A DNA stretch of 64,000 bases. It comes from Syntrophorhabdaceae bacterium. Its GTDB lineage: Bacteria > Desulfobacterota > Syntrophorhabdia > Syntrophorhabdales > Syntrophorhabdaceae. The stretch spans positions 24,484-88,483 of the forward strand of contig JAQVWF010000008.1 of NCBI GenBank assembly GCA_028698615.1, written 5' to 3'. Within the stretch, counting starts at the first letter, position 1; each line of letters begins with the position of its first letter. Both the position numbers and the translations under genes were made by a program. The notes beneath the pieces are model-generated. The model worked only from the letters and a program-made list of their open reading frames with translations, was not told where the DNA came from and did no database searches. Positions 52,454-60,423 of this stretch are shown in pieces.

Positions 52454-52557
52454 TTGATCATTGGGATTTGGTTATTGATTATTATCCTCTTCTTTGGTTA
52501 TTGTAATTTGGTCATTGTTTATTACCTTATTCTTTTGATCATTGGTTATTAGGAATT
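52454..52557. repeat. GGTTATTG-type dispersed repeat, locus 2
   Basis: Three units: 52454-52483 (TTGATCATTGGGATTTGG then TTATTGATTATT), 52493-52524 (GGTTATTGTAATTTGGTCATTG) and 52534-52557 (TTGATCATTGGTTATTAGG). They share GGTTATTG, ATTTGGT and GATCATTGG with the units at 42061-42247. The block is AT-rich and ends at the start codon of the MBL gene. Confidence 0.7.
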
Positions 52558-53259
52558 ATGGGACCTCAACGAATCAATGAAATTCTGTGGCGCGTGGCCG
52601 GGGCGGATATGACCAATCCGCGGGATAGTGCCGTTTATCTTCTTGATTGCGGCGAACCGGTGCTCATAGACTGCGGCTCGGGGCACGGTTTTGAGCGCAT
52701 GGTCGATATCATTCGAAAGGCTGGCTTCGATCCCGATGATATCAAGACTCTCGTCATGACCCACTGCCATGCCGATCACATCGGTGCCGCGCCGCTTTTG
52801 CGCTCTCGCTTCGGTACGAAACTCGTCATACATGAAGAAGACGCGGACATTGTCGAACGCGGGGATATACGACTCACCGCCTCCTTCTGCTTCGATGTCG
52901 ATTTCAAACCCCTTGCCGTTGACAGAAAGCTTGCTGGCGAGACAGGGACGCTTCGCTTCGGCCCTGTCGACCTCAACTGGATCCACACGCCCGGCCACAC
53001 GCCCGGTTCGATCTCTCTCTTCATGGATGTGGAGGGTGAACGGATCCTCTTTGCCCAGGACATCGGTGCACCCCTGCTCACAGAATTCGACTGCGATCCG
53101 CCGGCATGGCTTGAGTCCATAAAGAAGCTCTTCGCCCTGCAAGCTGATGTGCTCTGCGACGGCCACTCCGGTGCCTTCGGCCCGAAGGATGTCGTCAGGC
53201 AGTATCTTGAGTACTGCCTCGCCTCGCAGTATAAACAAGGCTACATCACCGCCGGGTAA
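52558..53259 (+). CDS. MBL-fold metallo-hydrolase
   Basis: A 233-residue metallo-beta-lactamase-fold hydrolase with the full set of metal ligands: MTHCHADHIG (HxHxDH), then HTPGHTPGS, DIG and DGHSGAFG. The size and the simple core resemble glyoxalase II-like or thioesterase-like members. The ribosome binding site AGGAATT lies in the upstream repeat. It converges with the oxoacid:ferredoxin oxidoreductase operon; its role is unknown but a thioester or lactone hydrolase would fit the catabolic surroundings (inference). Confidence 0.92.
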   Translation: MGPQRINEILWRVAGADMTNPRDSAVYLLDCGEPVLIDCGSGHGFERMVDIIRKAGFDPDDIKTLVMTHCHADHIGAAPLLRSRFGTKLVIHEEDADIVERGDIRLTASFCFDVDFKPLAVDRKLAGETGTLRFGPVDLNWIHTPGHTPGSISLFMDVEGERILFAQDIGAPLLTEFDCDPPAWLESIKKLFALQADVLCDGHSGAFGPKDVVRQYLEYCLASQYKQGYITAG

Positions 53260-53434
53260 CGATTGGTTCGCCTTTCGCCCGCACTGTGCCCCACCTTTCG
53301 GTCAATTCTCCGATTTCCACCGACCGTCCTCCCGGGCAAAGGTGCTCCATTGCCTGCCTGAGAATATCATGACCGCCGATGAACTGCGCACCACAACGCG
53401 TCTTATGCTCTTGAGGGAACAATAAAAAGGGCAT
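53246..53434 (-). CDS. Small hypothetical protein at the end of the oxoacid operon
   Basis: About 62 residues from ATG 53434 (or 53437). No known domain is recognised, but composition and codon use look genuine: KTRCGAQFIGGHDILRQAME, HLCPGGRSVEIGELTERWG and RAKGEPIVTRR. The start has only a weak AGGT. It lies about 75 bases downstream of the ACT protein gene on the same strand, and its end overlaps the convergent MBL gene by 14 bases. It may be the last gene of that operon. Confidence 0.45.
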   Translation of the reverse strand: MPFLLFPQEHKTRCGAQFIGGHDILRQAMEHLCPGGRSVEIGELTERWGTVRAKGEPIVTRR

Positions 53435-53512
53435 CATCTGAAGACCTGACGGATGAGTGAGAAAATCTCTTCGAGGAAGGCAACGAAGCTATCTGTGTGG
53501 ATACAACCGATA

Positions 53513-53941
53513 TCAGATGCTGTAAACTTCTTTGCCCAGTGTCTTCACCCAGTTCTGTGCCAGCACCTTTTGGGCCTCCTCGGTCCTGTCAACACCGAGG
53601 ATGACAATGGCGTTGCCCGATACTCTGCCCAGGTGGGGATAGAGGTAATGAACGTTGATACCGGCAGCCCTCAGCGGCTTGAGGACGGCAAGGAGACCTC
53701 CCGGATGATCCGGGGTCTCGACGGCAATGACACCTGTCTCGCGGGGATTGAAGCCGTTGCCCTTGAGAATGTTCCTCGCTTTTTCGGGGTCATCGACGAC
53801 AAAACGGACGGTGCTGATGTCCGACGTATCGGCGACGGAAATGGCGCGGATGTTCACCCCTTCGCGCCCGAGCAGTTCGCTCACATGGGAGAGGGCGCCG
53901 GGTGTATTCTCAAGACTGATGGACAACTGCGTGATGACCAT
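53513..53941 (-). CDS. Tandem ACT-domain protein
   Basis: A 142-residue protein made of two ACT domains: VITQLSISLENTPGALSHVSELL at the N-terminus, and VIAVETPDHPGGLLAVLKPL in the second half. The Gly-rich ligand turns (NTPGAL, DHPGGL) are intact. ACT domains bind amino acids. This one starts three bases after the gamma subunit stop of an oxoacid:ferredoxin oxidoreductase. In that setting it probably links amino acid level to branched-chain or aromatic oxoacid metabolism, by direct allostery or regulation. Confidence 0.9.
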   Translation of the reverse strand: MVITQLSISLENTPGALSHVSELLGREGVNIRAISVADTSDISTVRFVVDDPEKARNILKGNGFNPRETGVIAVETPDHPGGLLAVLKPLRAAGINVHYLYPHLGRVSGNAIVILGVDRTEEAQKVLAQNWVKTLGKEVYSI

Positions 53942-53944
53942 TAG

Positions 53945-54484
53945 CTACTCCTTGACGTAATTAAAGCCCGTTTCGAGGGCTTCCTTGTTCAGCTTGATGA
54001 GCTTTGACTTCCCTTCGCCTAGAAGCTCGGCAAGGTTTTTTATCATAACATCGAAGGATATGATGTTGCTCGCCTTAATAAGTGCTCCAAGCATGATCAT
54101 GTTGGCGACTTTTATTGTTCCCAGTTTTTCCGCCAGTTCGCTCGTGGGGATGGAGAGAACCTCTATGTCGCTTCTCATTGATGTGATATTTACGAGAGAG
54201 GTATTGACGCACATGAGGCCTCCCGACTGAAGGATGTTCTGGAACCGGTTGAAGGAAGGCTGGTTCATGGCAACGACAAATTCCGGTTCGGAGGCCACCG
54301 GGGAAGCGATCTCTTCGTCGGAAACCACCACGGTGCAATTCGCCGTCCCGCCACGCACCTCGACGCCATAGGACGGAAGGTAGGTAACATATCGGCCTTC
54401 AAGCATCGCCGCGTTCGCGAGGGTAAACCCCATGGAAAGAACGCCCTGCCCGCCAAAACCTGAAAATATCGTCTTTGTCGTCAT
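53945..54484 (-). CDS. 2-oxoacid:ferredoxin oxidoreductase, gamma subunit
   Basis: A 179-residue gamma-type subunit: IFSGFGGQGVLSMGFTLANAAM at the N-terminus, LPSYGVEVRGGTANCTVVVSD, and ANMIMLGALIKASNII. This is the pattern of KorC/VorC and PorC proteins. It helps assemble the CoA-binding site of the enzyme. Its ATG overlaps the beta subunit stop by four bases (ATGA). Confidence 0.94.
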   Translation of the reverse strand: MTTKTIFSGFGGQGVLSMGFTLANAAMLEGRYVTYLPSYGVEVRGGTANCTVVVSDEEIASPVASEPEFVVAMNQPSFNRFQNILQSGGLMCVNTSLVNITSMRSDIEVLSIPTSELAEKLGTIKVANMIMLGALIKASNIISFDVMIKNLAELLGEGKSKLIKLNKEALETGFNYVKE

Positions 54485-55218
54485 GAGACCTCTTTTACCA
54501 CGCCCAGGGGAAACTGTTTCGTCATCACTTCATCTATCCATTGGCATGCCTCGACGGGATTCATTTTCCAGTTGGTAGGGCATGGCGAGAGAATTTCCAC
54601 CAGGGAAAAACCCTTCCCGTCAAGCTGGTATTGAAAGGCTTTCTTGATGGCCTTCTTTGCCTTGATGACGGCGGCGGGCTTGTTGACCGTGACGCGTTCC
54701 AGGTACGCTGTCCCGTCGAGATTGGAAAAGACCTCGCATATCCTCACCGGGTGGCCTGCGAGGATAGGGTCCCGTCCCTGGGGAGTCGTCGTGGTTACCT
54801 GGTTCGTCAAGGTTGTCGGGGCCATCTGTCCGCCCGTCATCCCGTAAACACCATTATTCACAAATATGACCGAGATCGGCTCGCCACGGTTTGCAGCGTG
54901 AAATCCTTCCGCCGTACCGATGGCGGCAAGGTCGCCATCCCCCTGATAGGAGAAAACGAGATTGTCAGGCAGCACTCTTTTGATACCTGTGGCCACCGCT
55001 GCTCCACGGCCATGGGCCGATTCCAGCGTATCTATATCGAAGTAATTGTACAAAAGCATGCCGCAACCCGCCGGTGCAACACATATCGCCTTATCGCGAA
55101 GGCCCATTTCATCAACAATCTCCATGAGAAGCCGATTGATGATGCCGTGCCCGCAGCCCGGGCAGTAGTGGAAGTGAGCTTCCTTCAACGTTTTAGGTCT
55201 CGTGTATCCCTTTTTCAT
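54481..55218 (-). CDS. 2-oxoacid:ferredoxin oxidoreductase, beta (TPP-binding) subunit
   Basis: A 245-residue thiamine-pyrophosphate-binding subunit. The HYCPGCGHGIINRLL motif near the N-terminus, the GDGDLAAIG metal/TPP motif with the following NNGVYGMTGGQ, and the PTTLTNQVTTTTPQGRDP segment are standard for VorA/KorB. It decarboxylates the oxoacid and transfers electrons to the ferredoxin subunit. The gap to the alpha gene is two bases. Confidence 0.95.
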   Translation of the reverse strand: MKKGYTRPKTLKEAHFHYCPGCGHGIINRLLMEIVDEMGLRDKAICVAPAGCGMLLYNYFDIDTLESAHGRGAAVATGIKRVLPDNLVFSYQGDGDLAAIGTAEGFHAANRGEPISVIFVNNGVYGMTGGQMAPTTLTNQVTTTTPQGRDPILAGHPVRICEVFSNLDGTAYLERVTVNKPAAVIKAKKAIKKAFQYQLDGKGFSLVEILSPCPTNWKMNPVEACQWIDEVMTKQFPLGVVKEVS

Positions 55219-55220
55219 CG

Positions 55221-56285
55221 CTACTTCCTTCTCGCAGCCATATAATAGTGGCGCCCTATTATCCGGTAGAGTTCGACGGGTGTGGGGATAACACCTCCCG
55301 GTCTGCCATAGAAGTGGATGCGTCCCTTTCCTGCCAGCGCCAGCTTTACATCCTCGATCATCTGGCCCGCGCTCATCTCAAAAACAAAAAAGTCGCGGAC
55401 AGTTGTCGCCAATTCCTGAAGAACCGCGGAGGGGAACGGCCATGCGGTGATGGGCCGTATCATGCCGACCTTCATGTTCTCCTGGCGCAGTCTCCTTATG
55501 GCACCCTTCACGATGCGGGCCCCGATACCATAGGCAATGACGACCATATCGGCGTCGTCCGTCATGAATCTCTCGTAGCGGACCTCGTTCTGTTCCATCC
55601 GCTGGTACTTCCTGACGAGCTTCCAGTTGTGCTCTTCCTCTTCCTTCGTGTCGAAGAGAAGGGACCTGACCATGCGCGAAGGCCTTCCCTTCGCACCCGT
55701 CAATATGTAGTCCTTCGGGTATTCCTTCGGAGGCTCGATGTTGTCGAAACTGACGGGCTCCATCATCTGGCCGAGCATGCCGTCGCCCAGGATGACGACC
55801 GGATTCCGATACCGGTCGGCAAGGTCGAAGGCCAGCGGAACCACCTCGGTGAGTTCCTGCACGGAACCGGGGGCGAGGACGATGGTCTTGTAATCGCCGT
55901 GGCCTCCCCCACGTGTGGCCTGCAGGTAGTCCGACTGCGCCGGGGAAATGTTGCCCATGCCCGGTCCGCCGCGCACCATGTTGACAACAACGGCGGGTAG
56001 TTCATCGGCGGCAAGATAGGATATGCCTTCCTGCTTGAGACTCATCCCGGGGCTGCTCGAAGATGTCATCGCGCGCGCACCGGCAACGGACGCGCCAAGA
56101 ACCATATTGATGGCTGCTATCTCGCTTTCGGATTGAATGAAAACCCTTCCCAGTTCCCCCATTCTTTTCGCCATGTATTCCGTCAATTCGTTCTGGGGCG
56201 TGATGGGGTACCCGAAGTAGCAAGTGCAGCCGGATAGGATCGCCGCCTCTCCGAGGGCGGCGTTGCCGCTCATGAGCTTTTTCAA
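55221..56285 (-). CDS. vorB: 2-oxoacid:ferredoxin oxidoreductase, alpha subunit (VorB-type)
   Basis: A 354-residue alpha subunit closest by motif to VorB proteins (3-methyl-2-oxobutanoate dehydrogenase subunit). Segments include FGYPITPQNELTEYMAK, ESEIAAINMVLGASVAGARAMTSSSSPGMSLKQEG, RGGPGMGNISPAQSDYLQATRGGGHGDY and GQMMEP. It provides the pyrimidine-domain half of the active site. Its start overlaps the ferredoxin gene by four bases. The complex turns branched-chain or 2-oxoglutarate-type oxoacids into acyl-CoA plus reduced ferredoxin, or runs the reverse reductive carboxylation in an anaerobe. Confidence 0.94.
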   Translation of the reverse strand: MKKLMSGNAALGEAAILSGCTCYFGYPITPQNELTEYMAKRMGELGRVFIQSESEIAAINMVLGASVAGARAMTSSSSPGMSLKQEGISYLAADELPAVVVNMVRGGPGMGNISPAQSDYLQATRGGGHGDYKTIVLAPGSVQELTEVVPLAFDLADRYRNPVVILGDGMLGQMMEPVSFDNIEPPKEYPKDYILTGAKGRPSRMVRSLLFDTKEEEEHNWKLVRKYQRMEQNEVRYERFMTDDADMVVIAYGIGARIVKGAIRRLRQENMKVGMIRPITAWPFPSAVLQELATTVRDFFVFEMSAGQMIEDVKLALAGKGRIHFYGRPGGVIPTPVELYRIIGRHYYMAARRK

Positions 56286-56491
56286 CTCTTCATCACCTCT
56301 ATGGCAACTTCAGGACACATGACAGCACAGGTGGCGCACCCGGTACATTCCTTTCCGTCATCCAAGGCGGCAACGAAATAGCCTTTGGCATTGAGCCTGT
56401 CGGAAAGCTTGATGACCTTCCCGGGACAAAATTCGATACAAAGCGCGCAACCCTTACAACGTTCCTGATCAATACTGATCGTACCTTTCAT
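56282..56491 (-). CDS. 2-oxoacid:ferredoxin oxidoreductase, ferredoxin (delta) subunit
   Basis: A 69-residue 2[4Fe-4S] ferredoxin. The two motifs are CKGCALCIEFCP and CTGCATCAVMCP, both complete. It carries electrons from the TPP subunit to free ferredoxin. It is the first gene of the ferredoxin-alpha-beta-gamma-ACT operon, overlapping the alpha gene by four bases. Confidence 0.95.
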   Translation of the reverse strand: MKGTISIDQERCKGCALCIEFCPGKVIKLSDRLNAKGYFVAALDDGKECTGCATCAVMCPEVAIEVMKS

Positions 56492-56830
56492 GGAAAACCA
56501 ACCACCTCATTAAATTGGAAAGCGATTAAGATTAGCAACACAGGGATGCGCTTGTCAACGTTTTTGTAAATGCCGTTGCCTGTGTCCTATTCCCTGAATT
56601 CACAGAATTTCGTTGCAAACGGTTCCTGTTCCTCCTATATTGATTCATACGCAGAATGACTATCATGTCTTTTTTTTGGAATACCCGGGAACATTGCATC
56701 GGGGCCATGACACCTAAAACAATATGGGATTTCCATCTCGAGAAACCTTCCTTCACCGGGTCAATGCTTTGAGCGGCAAGGGGAACATTTTTATTGCATT
56801 TGCCGGTGTATCTGTCTTAAGGTTTTATGA
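56492..56830. other. Divergent spacer between oxoacid operon and LysR gene
   Basis: About 340 bases with no supported gene. It should contain the promoters of the oxoacid operon (minus) and the LysR regulator (plus). AATTC-ACAG-AATTT near 56593-56607 is a weak LysR-like inverted repeat (T-N11-A class), but its score is near chance. Confidence 0.35.
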
Positions 56831-57730
56831 ATGGAATTAAGGCATATCGAGACTTTCCTCAAGATCGCCGAACTCAGGAGTTTTACCAGGGCAGCGGATG
56901 AACTCTGCATAACCCAGCCCACGGTGAGCAAACAGATCGTCGACCTCGAGCGTTTTTTCGAGGTGAGACTCATAGACCGGACAAAGCGCACGGTGACACT
57001 GACAAAGGCCGGTGAGATCCTCCTTCAATATGCCCTCGACATGGTCAGCCTGAAAAGGGACACCATCGAGGCCATAGCTTCCTTCAGGGGTCTCAAGAAG
57101 GGAAAAATGACCCTCGGGGCAAGCACCATCCCCGGTATCTATATCATGCCCCGGCTTCTGAGCGCCTTCAAGAAACGCTATGCCGGCATCAATTTAGAGC
57201 TTGTCGTATCGGATACAAAGGACATTATCGAAAAGATGGAGAACGGCCTGCTTGACATCGGAATGGTCGGCGCAAAGAGCGAAACAGCCAAGATCGAATT
57301 CAGGAAGCTCGTCGACGATACCATAATCTTCATCGCTCCGCCTGACTTTCCCGACACCCTGACGGTTGCACAGCTTGCGGAGTGCCCGATCATCTCGAGA
57401 GAACGGGGCTCGGGCACGCGCAACACCCTGGAAACATCGCTGGCGAAAATCAGGGATTTCCGCAAGAGAGGTCTCAGCATCATCGCCGAACTCTCCGACA
57501 ACGAGGCCATCAAGCATGCTGTTATGAACGGCATGGGAATGGCCTACGTCTCGAGAATTGCCGTGGCCGGTGAAATGGCGACGGGAGCCCTCAAAGAGAT
57601 CACCGTTCAAGGTCTGCCTGAAATCAGGAGATCCTTCTTTACGATCACCCGAAAAGGAAAGACGATCCTTCCCCAGGTGAAGGTTCTTATGGAAATAATT
57701 GACAGATGGAGAAAAAATGAAAAAGTATAG
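56831..57730 (+). CDS. LysR-family transcriptional regulator
   Basis: A 299-residue LysR protein. The HTH is FLKIAELRSFTRAADELCITQPTVSKQIVDLE, followed by the linker helix and the periplasmic-binding-like effector domain. The GASTIPGIYIMPRLL segment at the start of the effector domain resembles a group annotated as selenium-metabolism-associated LysR proteins, though no sel genes are present here. It is divergent from the oxoacid:ferredoxin operon, so it may regulate it. Its last 14 bases overlap the tolB start region. Confidence 0.88.
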   Translation: MELRHIETFLKIAELRSFTRAADELCITQPTVSKQIVDLERFFEVRLIDRTKRTVTLTKAGEILLQYALDMVSLKRDTIEAIASFRGLKKGKMTLGASTIPGIYIMPRLLSAFKKRYAGINLELVVSDTKDIIEKMENGLLDIGMVGAKSETAKIEFRKLVDDTIIFIAPPDFPDTLTVAQLAECPIISRERGSGTRNTLETSLAKIRDFRKRGLSIIAELSDNEAIKHAVMNGMGMAYVSRIAVAGEMATGALKEITVQGLPEIRRSFFTITRKGKTILPQVKVLMEIIDRWRKNEKV

Positions 57731-59009
57731 TATCATGGCCGTCATGTCTGCTTTTGCAGTCATGCTGCTCATAGCACCTGCTTCGCAGGCAAAGGTTTAC
57801 CTGGATGTCTACGGCACAACCTTTAAAAAGATCACCATCGGCGTACCGTATTTCAAAGGAGAGAAGGCGGCCGGACCTTCTTCGGAGATGAGCGGGCTCC
57901 TGAACAGGGACCTCGACCTTTCCGGGTTCTTCATCACGGCGCCGGCCACGCTCATCGACAAGGAACTTTTGGACGAGGGCGTGGAAAAGCAGGAGGTCAA
58001 GTTCGCTTCCTGGCGTTCCATCGGGATCGATCTTGTCTGCAAGGCACGGCTCCAGGTCAAGGACGGAGACCTGACCCTCGAGGCCTTTGTCTATGACACC
58101 CTGGATGGCTCGATGATGCTGGCGAAACGCTACCGGGCAAAGGAGAGCGAATGGAGGCGCGTGACCCACCGGCTTGCGGACGACATCATATTTGCCGTCA
58201 CCGGAGAAAAGGGCATCATGAGCTCCCGTATCCTCTTTACCGCAGGCCGCAGAAACCTGAAAGAGGTCTATCTATCCGATTTCGACGGGCAGAACGTGAC
58301 GCGTCTCACCAATTACAGAAGTATCACGCTTTCGCCGTCCCTGTCCCCTAACGGAAAATATCTCGCCTACACATCGTACCGTGAGGGCAGGCCTAATCTC
58401 TACATCTCCGATTTCGACAAAAAGAACCAGATATTCGTCGACCGTTCGGAAGGCATGAAGATCGGCACGGCCTGGCTCAATAACTCAACGCTCGTTTATT
58501 CCCACACGTCGGGCAGGACCTCGACCATCTATACCTACGACGTGGGGACCCGCAGTAAGAAGGTCCTTCTCCAGCGCGATGGCATCCTTACCTCCCCGAC
58601 CGTCTCACCCGACGGCTCGAGGCTCATCTTCGTATCCGACATGTTCGGAACACCCCAGATATTCTCAAAGGCGCTCCCGGCGGGAGAGGCCAAAAGGCTT
58701 ACTTATTACGGCAATTACAACAGTGCCCCCTCCTTCTCGCCGAAGGGTGATCTCGTCGCATTCGTCGCAAAGGTATCGGGTGGCTTCGAAGTGTGTACAA
58801 TGAATCCCGACGGCTCGAACCAGAGGGTACTCACCAATGATGGCACTGTGAATGATTCGCCGCAGTTCTCACCCTGCGGCCGCTATATCATCTACACTTC
58901 TTTAAAAGGAGGCGTAAATAAGGTCAATGTCATGCTCTTCAACGGCGACAACAAGAGAACTCTGCGCTTCACCGATTTCGCCGAAGAACAGCCGAAATTT
59001 GCACCATAG
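57717..59009 (+). CDS. tolB: Tol-Pal system beta-propeller protein TolB
   Basis: About 430 residues from ATG 57717 (GGAG 5 bases upstream). A signal peptide (SIMAVMSAFAVMLLIAPASQA) leads to an N-terminal D1 domain and a C-terminal beta propeller with repeated blades (SPSLSPNGKYLAY, SPTVSPDGSRLIF, APSFSPKGDLVAF, SPQFSPCGRYIIY). TolB is periplasmic and couples Pal and the TolA complex during outer-membrane constriction. It leads the tolB-pal-cpoB set; no tolQRA is in the window. It overlaps the end of the LysR gene. Confidence 0.95.
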   Translation: MKKYSIMAVMSAFAVMLLIAPASQAKVYLDVYGTTFKKITIGVPYFKGEKAAGPSSEMSGLLNRDLDLSGFFITAPATLIDKELLDEGVEKQEVKFASWRSIGIDLVCKARLQVKDGDLTLEAFVYDTLDGSMMLAKRYRAKESEWRRVTHRLADDIIFAVTGEKGIMSSRILFTAGRRNLKEVYLSDFDGQNVTRLTNYRSITLSPSLSPNGKYLAYTSYREGRPNLYISDFDKKNQIFVDRSEGMKIGTAWLNNSTLVYSHTSGRTSTIYTYDVGTRSKKVLLQRDGILTSPTVSPDGSRLIFVSDMFGTPQIFSKALPAGEAKRLTYYGNYNSAPSFSPKGDLVAFVAKVSGGFEVCTMNPDGSNQRVLTNDGTVNDSPQFSPCGRYIIYTSLKGGVNKVNVMLFNGDNKRTLRFTDFAEEQPKFAP

Positions 59010-59058
59010 CGGGGCGATAAGAGATAAAAGGAAGTGAAATACAAAACGGGGAGGATTT

Positions 59059-59598
59059 ATGAAAAAGATTGCAGTTCTACTGGTGGCTTTGATCTTCGTC
59101 GCCGTGGGGTGCGCGCCGAAGGCAGTTCAGACCACGCCCCCCGCCACAGCCACAACAGGGGACAGGTCATTATCGGATAAGGACAGGACAGGTATCAGCG
59201 AAGAAGAACTGGCAAAGGCTGAGCGTGACCGGCTCCTGAGAGAACAGGAACGTCTCGCCGGGATACTAAAGGATGTCCTCTTCGATTTCGACAGCTACGC
59301 CGTCAACAGTTCGGAATTACCCAAGATAGAAGGGGTAGGCTCCTTCATGAAACAGGACCGGAGCGTGAGGCTCGTTGTTGAAGGCCATTGTGACGAAAGG
59401 GGCACCGTTGAGTATAATCTTGCCCTGGGGCAGAAAAGGGCGGAGGCCGTGAAAGACTATCTTCTTAAGCTCGGCATAGATGGCGGCCGGATCCGGACCA
59501 TCTCCTACGGGAAAGAGATCCCCGTTGAATCAGGCAGGACCGAGGAAGCCTGGTCGAAGAACAGGCGGGCCCATTTTAAAATTGACCAGAAGGGGTGA
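59059..59598 (+). CDS. pal: Peptidoglycan-associated lipoprotein Pal
   Basis: A 179-residue OmpA-like lipoprotein. The signal and lipobox end at VAVGC. After a Thr/Pro-rich linker and a charged coil, the OmpA domain has VLFDFDSYAVNSSEL and the diagnostic VEGHCDERGTVEYNLALGQKRAEAVKDYL, with the GRIRTISYGKEIP motif. Pal binds diaminopimelate in peptidoglycan and tethers the outer membrane. It lies 49 bases after tolB. Confidence 0.95.
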   Translation: MKKIAVLLVALIFVAVGCAPKAVQTTPPATATTGDRSLSDKDRTGISEEELAKAERDRLLREQERLAGILKDVLFDFDSYAVNSSELPKIEGVGSFMKQDRSVRLVVEGHCDERGTVEYNLALGQKRAEAVKDYLLKLGIDGGRIRTISYGKEIPVESGRTEEAWSKNRRAHFKIDQKG

Positions 59599-59601
59599 GC
59601 A

Positions 59602-60423
59602 ATGGATCACAGATTCTTTATTGGCGGCAAGGCACCTTTCTCCTTTTCGGCCTTTCCCAAAGGTCTCCTGGCGCTATTGCCGATCCTCTTTGTTTTCTGT
59701 CTGGGAGGGTGCGTAACGACGGAAGAAGCCGGCAAACTGCAGGGAAGCATGAGCAACCTGCAGGGAGATTTTTATCAGTTCAGACAGGACACGGAGGCGC
59801 GGCTTTCCAGGATCGAAAAAGAACAGCAGAACCTGGGCAAACAGGTCGTCAACATGTACTCCTCAGTGGACAGCCGTGATGATAAGATACGCACTATCAT
59901 GGGTAAGCTCGACGAGCTTGACTACCAGATAAAGACCTACTGGGCGGAAACAAAGGGCATGACGGCTGCGAGACGCAGCCCCGAACAACTCCCCCCGATA
60001 TCCACACAAGATCCGAAGCAGCCCGCAAAGACCCCCACCCCCAGGACGGATGCGCGGTACGAGGAGGCCTACAAGGAAGCATTTGAAACCTTTCAGCGCG
60101 GGCAGTACGACAATGCCGTGGTCAAATTTATGGCCTTCACTGAAATGTACAGCGGCACGCCCCTCGCTTCCAATGCCTTCTACTGGATCGGCGAATGCTA
60201 CATGAACCTGAAGAACTACGACAAGGCGATACTCTATTTCCAGGAGGTCATCGACAAGCATCCCAAGAGCGAAAAAGCGCCAAGGGCCCTTCTGTCACAG
60301 GCGGAGGCCTTCCGGCTGACAAACGATAAAAAAAGCTCTACCACTCTCTTGAAAAGAGTGATAGAGCTTTATCCGAAAAGCGAAGAAGCTGTAATAGCGG
60401 AAAGGAAGCTTCGCAACCCCTAA
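59602..60423 (+). CDS. cpoB: Tol-Pal cell division coordinator CpoB/YbgF
   Basis: A 273-residue protein starting three bases after pal. A long N-terminal hydrophobic segment ends at LGGC, so this copy looks like a lipoprotein, unlike the soluble E. coli form. A coiled coil (about 40-105) then leads to TPR repeats ([40 protein letters not shown] and following). CpoB coordinates peptidoglycan synthesis and outer-membrane constriction. Its last ~95 bases encode, on the other strand, the terminator of rpoC, and its stop overlaps the rpoC stop. Confidence 0.93.
   Translation: MDHRFFIGGKAPFSFSAFPKGLLALLPILFVFCLGGCVTTEEAGKLQGSMSNLQGDFYQFRQDTEARLSRIEKEQQNLGKQVVNMYSSVDSRDDKIRTIMGKLDELDYQIKTYWAETKGMTAARRSPEQLPPISTQDPKQPAKTPTPRTDARYEEAYKEAFETFQRGQYDNAVVKFMAFTEMYSGTPLASNAFYWIGECYMNLKNYDKAILYFQEVIDKHPKSEKAPRALLSQAEAFRLTNDKKSSTTLLKRVIELYPKSEEAVIAERKLRNP
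60328..60368 (-). terminator. Intrinsic rpoC terminator inside the cpoB coding region
   Basis: On the minus strand, AGCTCTATCACTCT (60368-60355), a TTTCAAG loop and AGAGTGGTAGAGCT (60347-60334) form a 14-bp stem with one G-U pair. It is followed directly by a run of T residues (60333-60328). This is a textbook Rho-independent terminator about 52 bases after the rpoC stop. It lies within the cpoB sequence encoding [15 protein letters not shown]. Confidence 0.85.

Larger units (their letters stand above)
52000..52557. other. Divergent spacer with operator and repeats
   Basis: About 560 bases between the TAXI gene (minus) and the MBL gene (plus). It contains the candidate GntR operators at 52320-52345 and the GGTTATTG repeat block at 52454-52557. 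The block runs right up to the MBL start, so that gene's ribosome binding site (AGGA) lies inside the repeat. I see no gene. Confidence 0.5.
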
